DNA of 64,000 bases from 2-02-FULL-48-14 sp041645035 (GTDB taxonomy: Bacteria; Patescibacteriota; Gracilibacteria; UBA1369; 2-02-FULL-48-14): the NCBI GenBank assembly GCA_041645035.1, contig JBAZQU010000001.1, positions 1-64,000 on the forward strand, in the 5' to 3' direction. The notes below the pieces were generated by a model that worked only from the letters and a program-made list of their open reading frames with translations, ran no database searches and was not told the origin of the DNA. The translations under genes and the position numbers were made by a program. Shown here piece after piece: positions 10,590 through 19,415 of the stretch. Within the stretch, counting starts at the first letter, position 1; every line of letters begins with the position of its first letter.

Positions 10590-12221
10590 ATGTTCTTTCT
10601 CTCCAAAAATATTTTAGGCATTGATCTGCACGACCACCTCGTGCAGTTCGTTGAACTGAAGAAAAGTGGCAAGAAAGTTGCCTTGGAAACTTATAACCGT
10701 CTGACTATTCCGGAAGGTTACATCCAAGACGGTGAAATAAAAAAGGAAGCGGAACTCAAGGAATTATTGAAAAAACTGTTTAGCGAGGCCAATCCAAGTC
10801 CGGTAAAAGTGAAGGAACTCGCGTTGATTCTGCCCACGCAAATTACGTTTGTTCACATCTTTAGTTTTCCTGCGAATTTAACCCTCGCCGACTTACGAAA
10901 ATTGATTCCGGTGGAGGCTGAAAATATTTTGCCGTATTCGGCGGAAGAGGTGTATTGGGATTTTACAGTTCTTGAAAAGCAAAAAGACGACGGCCAGAGT
11001 GTTTTGTTTGCCGCAACTCCCAAAGTGCGCGCGGACCAATATTTGAAAATTTTTAATGAGCTTGGTTTGTCGCCGGTTTTGTTTGGCATCCAGCCGGAGG
11101 CTCTGCAGAATGCTCTTTTGTACAAACTGGTTCCCGGGAAAACGGCACTCGCGATTGAATTGGGGGCTTTGGCCACTAATTATTTATTTTTAAAAGGCCC
11201 CACTATTCAAAAATTTGTAAGCATTAATGGGGGAATCGAAGAACTCATTCAAGACTTAAGCCGAGACTTCAACCTGCCTTCAGATGAGCTGTGGGCAAAT
11301 TGGGACCAACACAAGAATGAAGACCGATTCCAAGCGACCCTCAATGCCTTTATTGAAAAAGAATACAAACAAGCTAAAACGGTACTTGAAGAGACCCTTG
11401 GATCGGAAGAAAAAAACTTAGAGGCTTTGTTATTTACGGGTGAATTTTCCAACCTTCCGTTTTTTTATGAACGAGCAAAAGATTATTTTGTCGGGAAAAA
11501 TGTTGTTATAGGAGACCCCAAGTCCAACTTGGTGATTGACGATCAAAAGTTCAATTCCAATCCTGAGAAACGTGACGGACGGGTGCCTTATTCAATTTAC
11601 TTTACTGATGCGATTGGGGTGGCGCTGAGGGCACTCAACGGCACAAAACGAGCGCTCAATTTGATACCGGATGCGCTTAAGACTCACTTTTCTCAGCATC
11701 GAATGGCACTCATTATGGGAGTCAGCTCCGTTTTAATGACTCTGATTTCGGCCGTTTTTACTTCCGCGATTTTTTACCAAAACAGGCAGTCTTCTTTTGT
11801 TCGACTGAATTATGAAATTCAAAAGTCCGGAATCGAAAAAACTTTGTTTGGGACTCGCTACATGGAGCTTAGGGACGAGCTGACAGCGTTCAACAAGGAA
11901 GTCACGAACTTAACAAAAATCGATCAAACCCTCATTTCCGTGCCGCTTGTTTTGGAAAATGTGCTTGAGCTTATTCCAAGCCGGATCCAAGTTTTAGGCA
12001 TCGCTTATATTGACGAAGATCTCTCTATTGAACTGACCGGTATTTCCAATAGTAGGGAAGCGCTCCTTGAGTTACAGGACAATTTGGAAAATGCTGAGTT
12101 TGTGTCGGATTTTGACATCCCTCCTTCCTCTTATGACCAAAAGTCAGAAACTTCATTTACGATTTCAATCTTTTTGAACTTTCCTAAACTTCCATCTTAT
12201 GCAAGCTCAAAAACCAATTGA
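10590..12221 (+). CDS. PilM-PilN fusion, type IV pilus alignment protein
   Basis: The 543-residue protein joins two normally separate components. Residues 1-~350 are an actin-like PilM (ILGIDLHDHLVQFVEL at the start, LALILPTQITF, then LAIELGALATNYLF and INGGIEELIQDL). Next comes RALNLIPDALK at ~354, matching the short INLLP-type peptide by which PilN binds PilM. A transmembrane helix (~371-397), a coiled-coil-like stretch and a PilN-like periplasmic domain (IPSRIQVLGI) complete it. In other bacteria PilM (~350) and PilN (~190) are separate, and the PilN peptide docks in the PilM groove; here that contact would be intramolecular. It precedes pilO with a 23-base overlap. Confidence 0.85.
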   Translation: MFFLSKNILGIDLHDHLVQFVELKKSGKKVALETYNRLTIPEGYIQDGEIKKEAELKELLKKLFSEANPSPVKVKELALILPTQITFVHIFSFPANLTLADLRKLIPVEAENILPYSAEEVYWDFTVLEKQKDDGQSVLFAATPKVRADQYLKIFNELGLSPVLFGIQPEALQNALLYKLVPGKTALAIELGALATNYLFLKGPTIQKFVSINGGIEELIQDLSRDFNLPSDELWANWDQHKNEDRFQATLNAFIEKEYKQAKTVLEETLGSEEKNLEALLFTGEFSNLPFFYERAKDYFVGKNVVIGDPKSNLVIDDQKFNSNPEKRDGRVPYSIYFTDAIGVALRALNGTKRALNLIPDALKTHFSQHRMALIMGVSSVLMTLISAVFTSAIFYQNRQSSFVRLNYEIQKSGIEKTLFGTRYMELRDELTAFNKEVTNLTKIDQTLISVPLVLENVLELIPSRIQVLGIAYIDEDLSIELTGISNSREALLELQDNLENAEFVSDFDIPPSSYDQKSETSFTISIFLNFPKLPSYASSKTN

Positions 12222-12753
12222 TTATCTGTCGAGATTATTCCGCATTTGCACGGTTTTAATGGTGTTCTTTTTTGCGACGAGCATTGTTCTAGGTGCTGCC
12301 AATAAAAAACTCGCCTTGGACCTTGAAGTTCTCGAGATTTTTCTAAGCAATGCGGCGGACGTAAGACCTAATTTTGAAAAAAGTTTGAACTTATACACTC
12401 AAGGCGTGCAGGATGCCATCAACTATGTTCAGACCCTTCGGCCCGACTCTGAGGAAGAAGAATACATTGAATTTATTTCAAGCGTTGAATCCATTGGTCA
12501 AAGGCTGTCCTTGGACGTGAATTTGGAATCGCTGGAATCCCCGAAGCCGGATAATTTAGGCAAAACCTTACGTTATCAAATTAACTTTTTTGGTGGACAG
12601 GGCGATTTGCTCGCTTTTCTAAAAGAGCTGGAAGCGCTTCCATATTATGTTCGTGTTGAGAAAATTCAATATGAGTCTTTGGAATTCATCGATGCACCTC
12701 AAACCAAATTGAATCAGAACATTACTCTAACCATCCAGCTTTATGTTCGATAA
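12199..12753 (+). CDS. PilO-like type IV pilus assembly protein
   Basis: The 184-residue protein has one N-terminal transmembrane helix (~13-35), a helical segment, and a ferredoxin-like periplasmic domain (LRYQINFFGGQGDLLAFLKELEAL). PilO pairs with PilN to align the inner-membrane platform. Sequence identity to PilO is not obvious by eye, but topology, size and position right after PilM-PilN make the call. It overlaps both neighbours. Confidence 0.75.
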   Translation: MQAQKPIDYLSRLFRICTVLMVFFFATSIVLGAANKKLALDLEVLEIFLSNAADVRPNFEKSLNLYTQGVQDAINYVQTLRPDSEEEEYIEFISSVESIGQRLSLDVNLESLESPKPDNLGKTLRYQINFFGGQGDLLAFLKELEALPYYVRVEKIQYESLEFIDAPQTKLNQNITLTIQLYVR

Positions 12754-12928
12754 GATTTTCATTCCGTTTTACGTCATTTCAGGTCTTTTTGTCATCATGC
12801 TGCTCTATTTGGGTACCGTTTATTTTTACAATCCGGACGGAGAACTTTCCGAAGAAGCTTATGTGGAGATCAATTTGCCTGTCATACAACTTGACGATTA
12901 TTTAAATTTGTCAAAAAGCATTAAATAG
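12743..12928 (+). CDS. Small membrane protein of the pilus operon
   Basis: The 61-residue protein starts inside the end of the pilO-like gene. One transmembrane helix (~8-28) is followed by an acidic tail with no known motif. Position and overlap suggest a role in the pilus assembly complex, possibly in the place of PilP, but it lacks a lipobox. Function is not established. Confidence 0.6.
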   Translation: MFDKIFIPFYVISGLFVIMLLYLGTVYFYNPDGELSEEAYVEINLPVIQLDDYLNLSKSIK

Positions 12929-12968
12929 GGTAACCTGACCTTCAGTTTATTATTCATAACCACGCCCT

Positions 12969-13409
12969 ATGAATCGTCTCTATAAAAAAGCCTTCACGTT
13001 GATTGAAGTGCTTCTCGTAATCGTGATTATTGCCATCTTGGCAGGAATCGTGATTATTGCCGTTAATCCCGGCCGTCAGATTTCTCAAGCCAATAACGCA
13101 CAACGCAGCAGCGATGTGTTGGCTATTTTGGATGCCGTACATCAGTTTGGTATCGATAATCGCGGAGTACTCCCCGCAGATATTGTCGCAGCGCCAACCG
13201 TAATTGGGAACGCAGGGATTGATATTTGTACCGATCTTGTCCCAACCTACATAACGGAAATGCCGTTTGACCCCACCACTGTGGACGCCGGATACACGGA
13301 TTGCACCACCTATGCAACCGGTTACGAAATTTCAGTTGATGCCGATGGACGTGTCACCGTTTCCGCTCCGGATGCGGAACTCTCAGAGACCATCTCTGTG
13401 ACTCGATAG
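12969..13409 (+). CDS. Type IV pilin, probable major subunit
   Basis: This 146-residue protein has the most canonical pilin start in the window (YKKA|FTLIEVLLVIVIIAIL, Glu +5). After the helix comes RQISQANNAQRSSDVLAILDAV, typical of the alpha1-C segment, and a small globular domain with two cysteines (DICTDL and YTDCTT) that can make the usual pilin disulphide loop. It is last in the operon, separated by 40 bp from the previous gene and followed by a strong hairpin, fitting independent high expression. Major-subunit status is inferred. Confidence 0.88.
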   Translation: MNRLYKKAFTLIEVLLVIVIIAILAGIVIIAVNPGRQISQANNAQRSSDVLAILDAVHQFGIDNRGVLPADIVAAPTVIGNAGIDICTDLVPTYITEMPFDPTTVDAGYTDCTTYATGYEISVDADGRVTVSAPDAELSETISVTR

Positions 13410-13425
13410 GACCCCCTGTTAAATC

Positions 13426-13456
13426 AGAAAGGAGGGCAGATTTTGCCCTCCTTTCT
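13426..13456 (+). terminator. Strong hairpin at the end of the pilus operon
   Basis: A perfect 13-bp stem (13426-13438 with 13444-13456; 5' arm AGAAAGGAGGGCA) with a five-base loop lies 17 bases after the pilin stop. There is no T run after it, so it may stabilise the pilin mRNA 3' end rather than terminate by itself. Confidence 0.65.
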
Positions 13457-13521
13457 AGTACCCGTAACGGGATTGACGATTCCGGTATTTTGGAAGAGAA
13501 TTCCTTCTTTCAAACTCGAAA

Positions 13522-15891
13522 ATGGAAGCAGATAGTGGACCTAGCTCAGTTACAGCCCTGGTCGTGGTTCCAACTCCCACCCTAGATCTAACGGGAGGCG
13601 GAGAGGCGATACGCAATAACGAGCATGTCTTGGAAGACCTGGCGCCTGAAATGTCCCTTATTGATCCGACTCATGACATTCCGCTAGAGTACGTTGTTTA
13701 TGATGGCCGGACGGAAGATATACAGGAGCGGCTGGAGGATCTTGCAGACATGCGATTTGTGGACGAGGTTTTTGACTCCTTGCGGCAGAGTGGGGTAGAT
13801 ACGCCTGGGTTCATTGATGAAGAGTTGAGAACCTGGGGGAAACAAATGGTTTTGCTTATTCAGCGACGCCATAGGCAGTTTCATTTTTCCCTTTATAGTC
13901 ATAGAGACATCCGTATTCTCGTGACGGAAATGTTCCACGTCGACCTGCTTCATCGTTTGCACCGAAATAAACCATTGAGAGATGATGGAACCCTTTATTC
14001 AAGAGAGCATCTTTTCAAATCTACGCGCAATGCCATTGTCTATGAGGGTATTACTGACCTTTATTACTTGGTTGCCCTACTTCATCACGATGATGGTGAA
14101 GACCTTTCTGAAATTCATGGAGTGGGAAAAATCAACCCGGAACTGCTCCTCATGGCAGAGCATTATGAGTTAGAGCCCGAAGAGGCAGATTCCATTCAAG
14201 TTTTAAGAAGGGGAGTGGAGATGATCGTCCGCACTCTCACAAAAGACCAAATTGTACATAAAAGTGATCTTAGCACTGAAGAAGACAACTTCCGTTTGCT
14301 TTTAGAGAGGCTGGAGAAAGAAGTTTTGGTGGTACTTGCCCGCTTGGCGGACCGTTTACATAATTTGATGACCCTAGAAGGGAAGGCAAAGCGTAAGCCT
14401 GAACGAGCGCGAGAAATTGCGCTCACCTCTCTAAAAGTTCACGCGCGTTTAGCAGGAGTCTTTGCAGAGATTTTACACGATGCGATGGTTGAGGCCTGTA
14501 CAGCTCATCTGAACCCGAATTTACTAGAACGTTTTACGACTCAACGAGCCGAACGCATTCAAGAGCGCGTCTTGTTGCCGTGTTTTCGGGGTTGTCTGGA
14601 TGATGTATTGAAGATTGCGGGAGAGAAAGAATTAAGTCTCAAATTTATTGGTTACCGTCCAAAATCTTTGGGTGCCAGTGTAGATGCTTCCCGCGTGCAT
14701 GAACCCGACTACGATCCTTTCGCCGTTGACGCGGAAGACGATGGAATTGACCCGTGGGACCCCATGTTCGAGACGCTAATTTTAATAAAAGATCCAAGGG
14801 ATACAGATGCAGTTATCAATGCAGTTACCTCTGCGTTTCGTCGTCCCTCGGAGAGGGGAGCTGTGACTATTGAGGTTCATCAAGAAGCTTCCATGGATGC
14901 ATCGCAAAGAGAGGGGACGCTGATTCGCATTTTTGACCATAAGTTAGGTGGGCGATGCTTTGTGCGTGTCATCACGGAAGAAGCGGAAGCAAAGAGAGTG
15001 AGGGGAGTTTTTGCAAACGAGGAACAGGGAGAAAAACTCTGCATACCTCCTCACTACCGCCAAGCCGTTCAACGCATTTTGGACCAAACACACCGTGATG
15101 CTACCGGAATCTTCGAGTTGGCGGGAGTAGAGTTTTTAAACGCTGCTATATTCGTACTTACACCTTGGGGTGAGAGAGTTACCTTACCTGCAGGAGCTTT
15201 GGCTCTCGATTTTCCCGCTGCGATCCATGAAGACGTTTTGGACGGGTGCACCGACATCGTAGTACGTAAAGGCCTCTGGGCTAGACCTGTTAAAGCAAGT
15301 CCGTTTTCAGTCCTTAAGAATGGAGATGTAGTTGAGGTGAAGACAGGAGGAGGGGCTTCTTCTATTGTAGATCCTTCTTGGTCTGTGCTTGGGAATAGTC
15401 ACACACGTGGCGCCTTACGAGAGGTTGTTCATAGAAAGGGTAGAGAATTTCAGGGGCAAAGCGGAGCCCAATACCTTGCCCGTTTGGAGCGACTTTTCAA
15501 TTTTGATTCAAAAAGATTGCTGGGGGAGACTAGACGAGTTCCGATTGATGTTGGTGCTTTGTACCTTGATCCTTTGGAAAAACTTGCCCAGAGACACCCT
15601 GAATTTGCCACAAGTCCCATCGAAATAAGTGTGGAAGTTCTGGATCAACCGGATATGCTTGCAAAACTCAGTCATGAATTTGGTAGGCATGGGCTGAGTA
15701 TCGTTGGAAACTGGTTGAGATTTGGCAGGGCCTTTCAAAAAGGAGGAACCGGACCTTCTTTTAAGAGAGTTCGAGGGCACGTTCAGTCTCTCGATCTCGA
15801 AAGAGTTCCTCCGTATGACGTGCTACGTTGTCTTTTGGAGATAGATGCAACCTATCCGCTTCGCGTGATACCTAAACTTTTTGAGGATTAG
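13522..15891 (+). CDS. Divergent RelA/SpoT homologue (HD-TGS-ACT)
   Basis: The 789-residue protein follows the long RSH layout. An N-terminal HD hydrolase region (~155-280) has the SREH histidine, LLHHDDGED in place of the usual LLHDVVEDT, and RLADRLHNLMTL. A middle region (~330-540) sits where the (p)ppGpp synthetase would be. A TGS domain (~543-615; FVLTPWGERVTLPAGALALDFPAAIH) follows, and a C-terminal ACT-like domain (~705-789). The synthetase region keeps little of the usual GRPKHIYSIYRKM and substrate-binding motifs, so synthesis is doubtful, while hydrolysis may persist. A weak promoter (TTGACG 13473, GAGAAT 13496) lies upstream. The end overlaps the convergent TraC-like gene by 20 bp. 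Confidence 0.8.
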   Translation: MEADSGPSSVTALVVVPTPTLDLTGGGEAIRNNEHVLEDLAPEMSLIDPTHDIPLEYVVYDGRTEDIQERLEDLADMRFVDEVFDSLRQSGVDTPGFIDEELRTWGKQMVLLIQRRHRQFHFSLYSHRDIRILVTEMFHVDLLHRLHRNKPLRDDGTLYSREHLFKSTRNAIVYEGITDLYYLVALLHHDDGEDLSEIHGVGKINPELLLMAEHYELEPEEADSIQVLRRGVEMIVRTLTKDQIVHKSDLSTEEDNFRLLLERLEKEVLVVLARLADRLHNLMTLEGKAKRKPERAREIALTSLKVHARLAGVFAEILHDAMVEACTAHLNPNLLERFTTQRAERIQERVLLPCFRGCLDDVLKIAGEKELSLKFIGYRPKSLGASVDASRVHEPDYDPFAVDAEDDGIDPWDPMFETLILIKDPRDTDAVINAVTSAFRRPSERGAVTIEVHQEASMDASQREGTLIRIFDHKLGGRCFVRVITEEAEAKRVRGVFANEEQGEKLCIPPHYRQAVQRILDQTHRDATGIFELAGVEFLNAAIFVLTPWGERVTLPAGALALDFPAAIHEDVLDGCTDIVVRKGLWARPVKASPFSVLKNGDVVEVKTGGGASSIVDPSWSVLGNSHTRGALREVVHRKGREFQGQSGAQYLARLERLFNFDSKRLLGETRRVPIDVGALYLDPLEKLAQRHPEFATSPIEISVEVLDQPDMLAKLSHEFGRHGLSIVGNWLRFGRAFQKGGTGPSFKRVRGHVQSLDLERVPPYDVLRCLLEIDATYPLRVIPKLFED

Positions 15892-16627
15892 CGATATTTA
15901 CTGGAGTTTTTCTTGCTTCATCCTGTTCTAGGGCAAATTCGTCCTCAGGCTCAATTTTTTGGCTGCGGGCTGTGAGAGGATTATAAGTTTCATAATAGAG
16001 TTCGATGAGTTCCTCGGTATTCATTTCCTGTACGCGGAGACCGCAGCCTTCGAGGCCGGCGCGGACGGTGTTGGTGCGCTGGGCGAGGCGCTTTTTAAGT
16101 TCGTCGAATTGTTTTTGACGTTGTTGAATTTTAGTTACCGTGTCTTGAGGGAAAATATTTTCCAGGAAGGATTTTATGAAACCACGGTGTTCCTGACCAA
16201 AGGGGTCTTGCGGGATCACCACATAAAACTGTTTCTCCATGATGTCCGCGTATTCCACCAGACGGCTGATGTATTCCACGTATTCAAAAGTTTGTTTTTG
16301 CAGAAGGGGATTACCCTGTTTTACGCCGAGTTTTTTCAACTTTTCAATGTAGTTTTCCAGGTCGAGGCGTTTGCTGCGCACCACAATTTGAATGGGGAAC
16401 TCAAGCGTGTTGAGGAAATTTTGGTAGGAATAAATAACGGCATTTTGCTCTTCTTCAGACTTGAGGTTGAGGTTGATGCTGGACGTTTTGAGCACACTGC
16501 GAAGGCCGCCGTTTTTAAGCACCACGGTATCATCGTGGATTTCGGCAATCTTGAGATGCATTTGGGTGCTCTCTTTTTTGTCCTTTTTACCTCCTTTTAC
16601 CGAGTTGGTAGTTTTTTGTTCACTCAT
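15872..16627 (-). CDS. Stand-alone TraC/VirB4 N-terminal-like protein
   Basis: The 251-residue protein resembles the N-terminal TraC-like domain of VirB4-type conjugation ATPases as found in CPR genomes (HDDTVVLKNGGLRSVLKTSSIN, NFLNTLEFPIQIVVRSKRLDLENYI, split here only to stay short). No Walker motifs are present, so it lacks the ATPase half. A Lys-rich N-terminus and an acidic C-terminus flank the domain. It follows the PrgI gene with a four-base overlap, as in CPR T4SS-like clusters where PrgI precedes TraC-like and VirB4 genes. No VirB4 ATPase follows; the next gene converges on it. It probably works with PrgI in a membrane complex, but that is inferred. Confidence 0.65.
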   Translation of the reverse strand: MSEQKTTNSVKGGKKDKKESTQMHLKIAEIHDDTVVLKNGGLRSVLKTSSINLNLKSEEEQNAVIYSYQNFLNTLEFPIQIVVRSKRLDLENYIEKLKKLGVKQGNPLLQKQTFEYVEYISRLVEYADIMEKQFYVVIPQDPFGQEHRGFIKSFLENIFPQDTVTKIQQRQKQFDELKKRLAQRTNTVRAGLEGCGLRVQEMNTEELIELYYETYNPLTARSQKIEPEDEFALEQDEARKTPVNIANPQKV

Positions 16628-17076
16628 GCGGCGGGATGAGGGGTGCTGTAAGTATCGAGTGCTTTACTAATTTCTCCAATTTTACTCAAGCGTTCGCGAT
16701 CACGCTCAGCCTTACCTGCTCCCTCATCCGTAGTTTGCACCTTTTTACTTTTATCGGCAAATAAGGTTGTCATATAGTTGTCCGCTCCACCCATTACAAA
16801 GACGCGTTTCTTAGGTTTGAAAAAATATTCAACCATAAGCAGGCACCACTTTCCGAAGGGAATTCCGCCGATTTTTAGAAAAGTAATCGCAAGGGTCAAA
16901 AGTCCCGGAATAACCGTGGGCACAAGCCATATTTCGATGTAATACTTACTCGCCAAAACTGTATAAATGGCGTAGGTAAGACCACCCCCGACTCCAAGTA
17001 TAGCTAACTGCTTGAGCGTCAGCGGCCCAACGATTTTATCTTCAATCTGAACGTCTTGAGGGATTTTGTATTGCAA
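16624..17076 (-). CDS. PrgI family membrane protein
   Basis: The 150-residue protein begins YKIPQDVQIEDKIVGPLTLKQ, the hallmark of PrgI-family proteins in CPR and Gram-positive conjugation clusters. Two hydrophobic helices (~26-45 and 52-70) are separated by a short turn, followed by the IPFGKW segment and FFKPKKRVF. In T4SS-like systems it is thought to act as a VirB3-like inner-membrane partner of the VirB4 ATPase. It has its own promoter (-10 TATAAT at 17099-17104 on the minus strand) and overlaps the TraC-like gene. Confidence 0.8.
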   Translation of the reverse strand: MQYKIPQDVQIEDKIVGPLTLKQLAILGVGGGLTYAIYTVLASKYYIEIWLVPTVIPGLLTLAITFLKIGGIPFGKWCLLMVEYFFKPKKRVFVMGGADNYMTTLFADKSKKVQTTDEGAGKAERDRERLSKIGEISKALDTYSTPHPAA

Positions 17077-17098
17077 GGACTTTTGTTTTAATCCTTAC

Positions 17099-17127
17099 AT
17101 TATACCTGAAAACCACTCAAAATGAAA
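17099..17127 (-). promoter_or_regulatory. Promoter of the PrgI-TraC-like operon
   Basis: On the minus strand TTTCAT (17127-17122), a 17-base spacer and TATAAT (17104-17099) precede the PrgI start at 17076 by about 22 bases. Confidence 0.6.
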
Positions 17128-17133
17128 GAGTCC

Positions 17134-17523
17134 TTAGCCGAGGTCACCAAGGTGAGGGACTAGAAGCGCAAAAACTCCAGCGTTCAGAGCAAGGTACAAG
17201 AAGATTCCAAAGAGAAGCCAGAGTAGTTTACTAGGGAAAGTTTGGTTGAGGTCAATTTTTGAGACAATCAGATTTCCGTAGAGGGCAGGGATGAAAAGTT
17301 GGAAGAGAACGAATAGGATTCCACTGAGCAGACCACTTCCTAAGGTATCACTGAGCATTCTTACCGCTGTGGCGATGCTTTGTAAGAAAATCAAAATCAA
17401 GATAAAATTGAGTCCACCAAAAGGGGAAGGAAGTGAGCCAAACAACAGCGAAATGGAAAGGATACTGGTGAGAGTCCCAAAGGCCAGTCCCAACCAAAAT
17501 CCCCAATTGAGCGTCTTTTGCAT
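17134..17523 (-). CDS. Hypothetical four-helix membrane protein
   Basis: The 129-residue protein is almost entirely hydrophobic, with four predicted transmembrane segments at about 8-30, 38-57, 62-85 and 97-120. I see no family motif. It lies upstream of PrgI on the same strand but is separated from it by the PrgI promoter. A role as a pilin-like (VirB2/TrbC) or VirB6-like component is possible from context only; it has four helices rather than the two of VirB2 proteins. Confidence 0.6.
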   Translation of the reverse strand: MQKTLNWGFWLGLAFGTLTSILSISLLFGSLPSPFGGLNFILILIFLQSIATAVRMLSDTLGSGLLSGILFVLFQLFIPALYGNLIVSKIDLNQTFPSKLLWLLFGIFLYLALNAGVFALLVPHLGDLG

Positions 17524-17551
17524 GGTTGAAGTTTAAAGCAGTTTTGGGTTC

Positions 17552-17580
17552 TTGTTAAGCTTGATTTCTCCTGATACACT
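17552..17580 (+). promoter_or_regulatory. lepA promoter giving a near-leaderless mRNA
   Basis: TTGTTA (17552-17557), a 17-base spacer, and TACACT (17575-17580) preceded by TGA as an extended -10. Only nine bases separate the -10 from the ATG at 17590, so the leader should be about three bases long. Confidence 0.75.
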
Positions 17581-17589
17581 CCGCTGGAC

Positions 17590-19404
17590 ATGAAGAATAT
17601 ACGGAATTTTTGTATCATTGCGCACATTGACCACGGAAAATCTACCTTGGCGGACCGCTTTTTAGAGCTTACGGGGACTATGACGCGTCGTGAGATGAAG
17701 CACGGACAGATGTTGGACACTATGGATATAGAGCAGGAACGTGGAATCACTATCAAATTGCAGCCGGTCCGAATGGATTGGAAATATCAGGGCAAGGATT
17801 ACCAATTAAACCTGATAGATACGCCCGGCCATGTGGATTTTAGTTATGAAGTTTCTCGCAGTTTGGCGGCCTGTGAAGGCGCGATTTTGGTGGTGGATGC
17901 GAGTCAGGGAATCCAGGCGCAAACGTTGGCGAATTGCTACATGGCTTTGGAGCACAATTTAACAATTATCCCGGTTCTAAATAAGATTGATCTGCCGGCA
18001 GCCGAACCGGAAAGGCGCGCTATGGAAATCGAAAATGCGCTGGGAATTCCTCGCGATGAAATCATTTGTATCTCAGCCAAAGAGGGAACCAACGTGGAGG
18101 AAGTACTGAAACGTGTGATTGAAAAAGTTCCTGCCCCTAAATCTGTTGGCCCTTCAGATGAGACCAAAGCGCTGATTTTTGATTCGATCTATGACCCCTA
18201 CAAAGGGATTGTTGCATATGTGCGGGTGATGCAAGGCCATCTGGAATATGGGCAGAAAATTAAATTTTTGAACACGAAAGCGGTCAGTGACATTATTGAA
18301 GTGGGTTGTTTTAAGCCAAAGTATAAAGCTCTCGATGCGCTGGATGGTGGGGAAGTGGGCTATGTGGTAACGGGAATGAAGTCGGTGGCGGATGCACGAG
18401 TGGGAGACACGATTTGGAGAAAAGAAGGAGCCAACATGAAAGAAGAAACGGATGCGAAACCCTTGCCGGGCTATAAGCGGGTAATCCCTTTTGTGTACGC
18501 CGGATTTTTTTGTACGGAGGGCGAAGGTTACCCTTTGCTGCGAGATGCGCTTGAAAAGTTGAGCTTGAACGACAGTGCGCTAACTTTTGAGCCGGAACAC
18601 TCCGGAGCGCTCGGACATGGATTTCGTTGTGGGTTCTTGGGACTGCTCCATTTGGATATTGTGCAAGAACGTTTGGAGCGTGAGTACAATCTGGATCTTA
18701 TTGTTACGGCACCCAGCGTTTCTTATGAAGTGAAGGACTCCACGGGAGTAGTGACCCGAATCTCAAACCCGGGTGAACTGCCTGACCCCAGCCAGATTGA
18801 TGAGATCCGCGAACCGTGGATGAAGGTGGAGATTTTGGTGCCCAAGGAATTTATTGGAGCCCTCATGACCTTGCTCCAAGAACGCCGCGGAATTTCCAAG
18901 AATATGCAATATTTGGACGAACAACGTGTGAATTTGATTTACGAAATTCCGCTCGCGTCCATTGTGGTGGATTTTTATGACGAGCTTAAAAGCGTTTCTT
19001 CCGGCTACGCGTCCATGAGTTACGAGTTTATTGAATTCCGTCCCGGTGACTTGGTTCGTTTGGATGTTTTGGTTCATGGCGAGCGCCTTGATGCGCTTTC
19101 CACCATTATTCATCGCAGCGAAGCGCAACATCATGGTGGAGTTATTTGCAAACGCCTCAAAGAGATCATTCCCAAGGCGCAGTTTGAGATTCCCATTCAA
19201 GCCGCCATTGGTTCAAAAATCATCGCGCGTGAGACCATTGGATCGTTTCGCAAGGACGTGACCGGTTACCTCTACGGAGGCGACGTATCACGTAAAAACA
19301 AACTGCTCGACAAGCAGAAAAAAGGCAAAAAACGCATGAAAATGTTCGGTAAAGTGGAGGTACCTCAAGAGGCCTTTCTTGCCGTGCTGAAGAAGAACGA
19401 CTAG
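17590..19404 (+). CDS. lepA: Elongation factor 4 (LepA) GTPase
   Basis: The 604-residue protein is a translational GTPase that acts on the ribosome in initiation and back-translocation. The GTPase motifs are clear: AHIDHGKST (~11), the switch I region with ERGITI (~53), DTPGHVDF (~76) and NKIDLP (~131). Domains II-V follow in the usual order, with the LepA-specific ending (GKKRMKMFGKVEVPQEAF). Length equals the family norm (~600). It starts directly after its promoter with almost no leader and is followed 11 bp later by a lipoprotein gene on the same strand. Confidence 0.97.
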   Translation: MKNIRNFCIIAHIDHGKSTLADRFLELTGTMTRREMKHGQMLDTMDIEQERGITIKLQPVRMDWKYQGKDYQLNLIDTPGHVDFSYEVSRSLAACEGAILVVDASQGIQAQTLANCYMALEHNLTIIPVLNKIDLPAAEPERRAMEIENALGIPRDEIICISAKEGTNVEEVLKRVIEKVPAPKSVGPSDETKALIFDSIYDPYKGIVAYVRVMQGHLEYGQKIKFLNTKAVSDIIEVGCFKPKYKALDALDGGEVGYVVTGMKSVADARVGDTIWRKEGANMKEETDAKPLPGYKRVIPFVYAGFFCTEGEGYPLLRDALEKLSLNDSALTFEPEHSGALGHGFRCGFLGLLHLDIVQERLEREYNLDLIVTAPSVSYEVKDSTGVVTRISNPGELPDPSQIDEIREPWMKVEILVPKEFIGALMTLLQERRGISKNMQYLDEQRVNLIYEIPLASIVVDFYDELKSVSSGYASMSYEFIEFRPGDLVRLDVLVHGERLDALSTIIHRSEAQHHGGVICKRLKEIIPKAQFEIPIQAAIGSKIIARETIGSFRKDVTGYLYGGDVSRKNKLLDKQKKGKKRMKMFGKVEVPQEAFLAVLKKND

Positions 19405-19415
19405 AATCTTTTTCG

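Noticed and set aside
15959..16639. 226-codon frame on the plus strand
   Set aside because: It is antisense to the TraC-like gene, which is coupled to PrgI and has family features.
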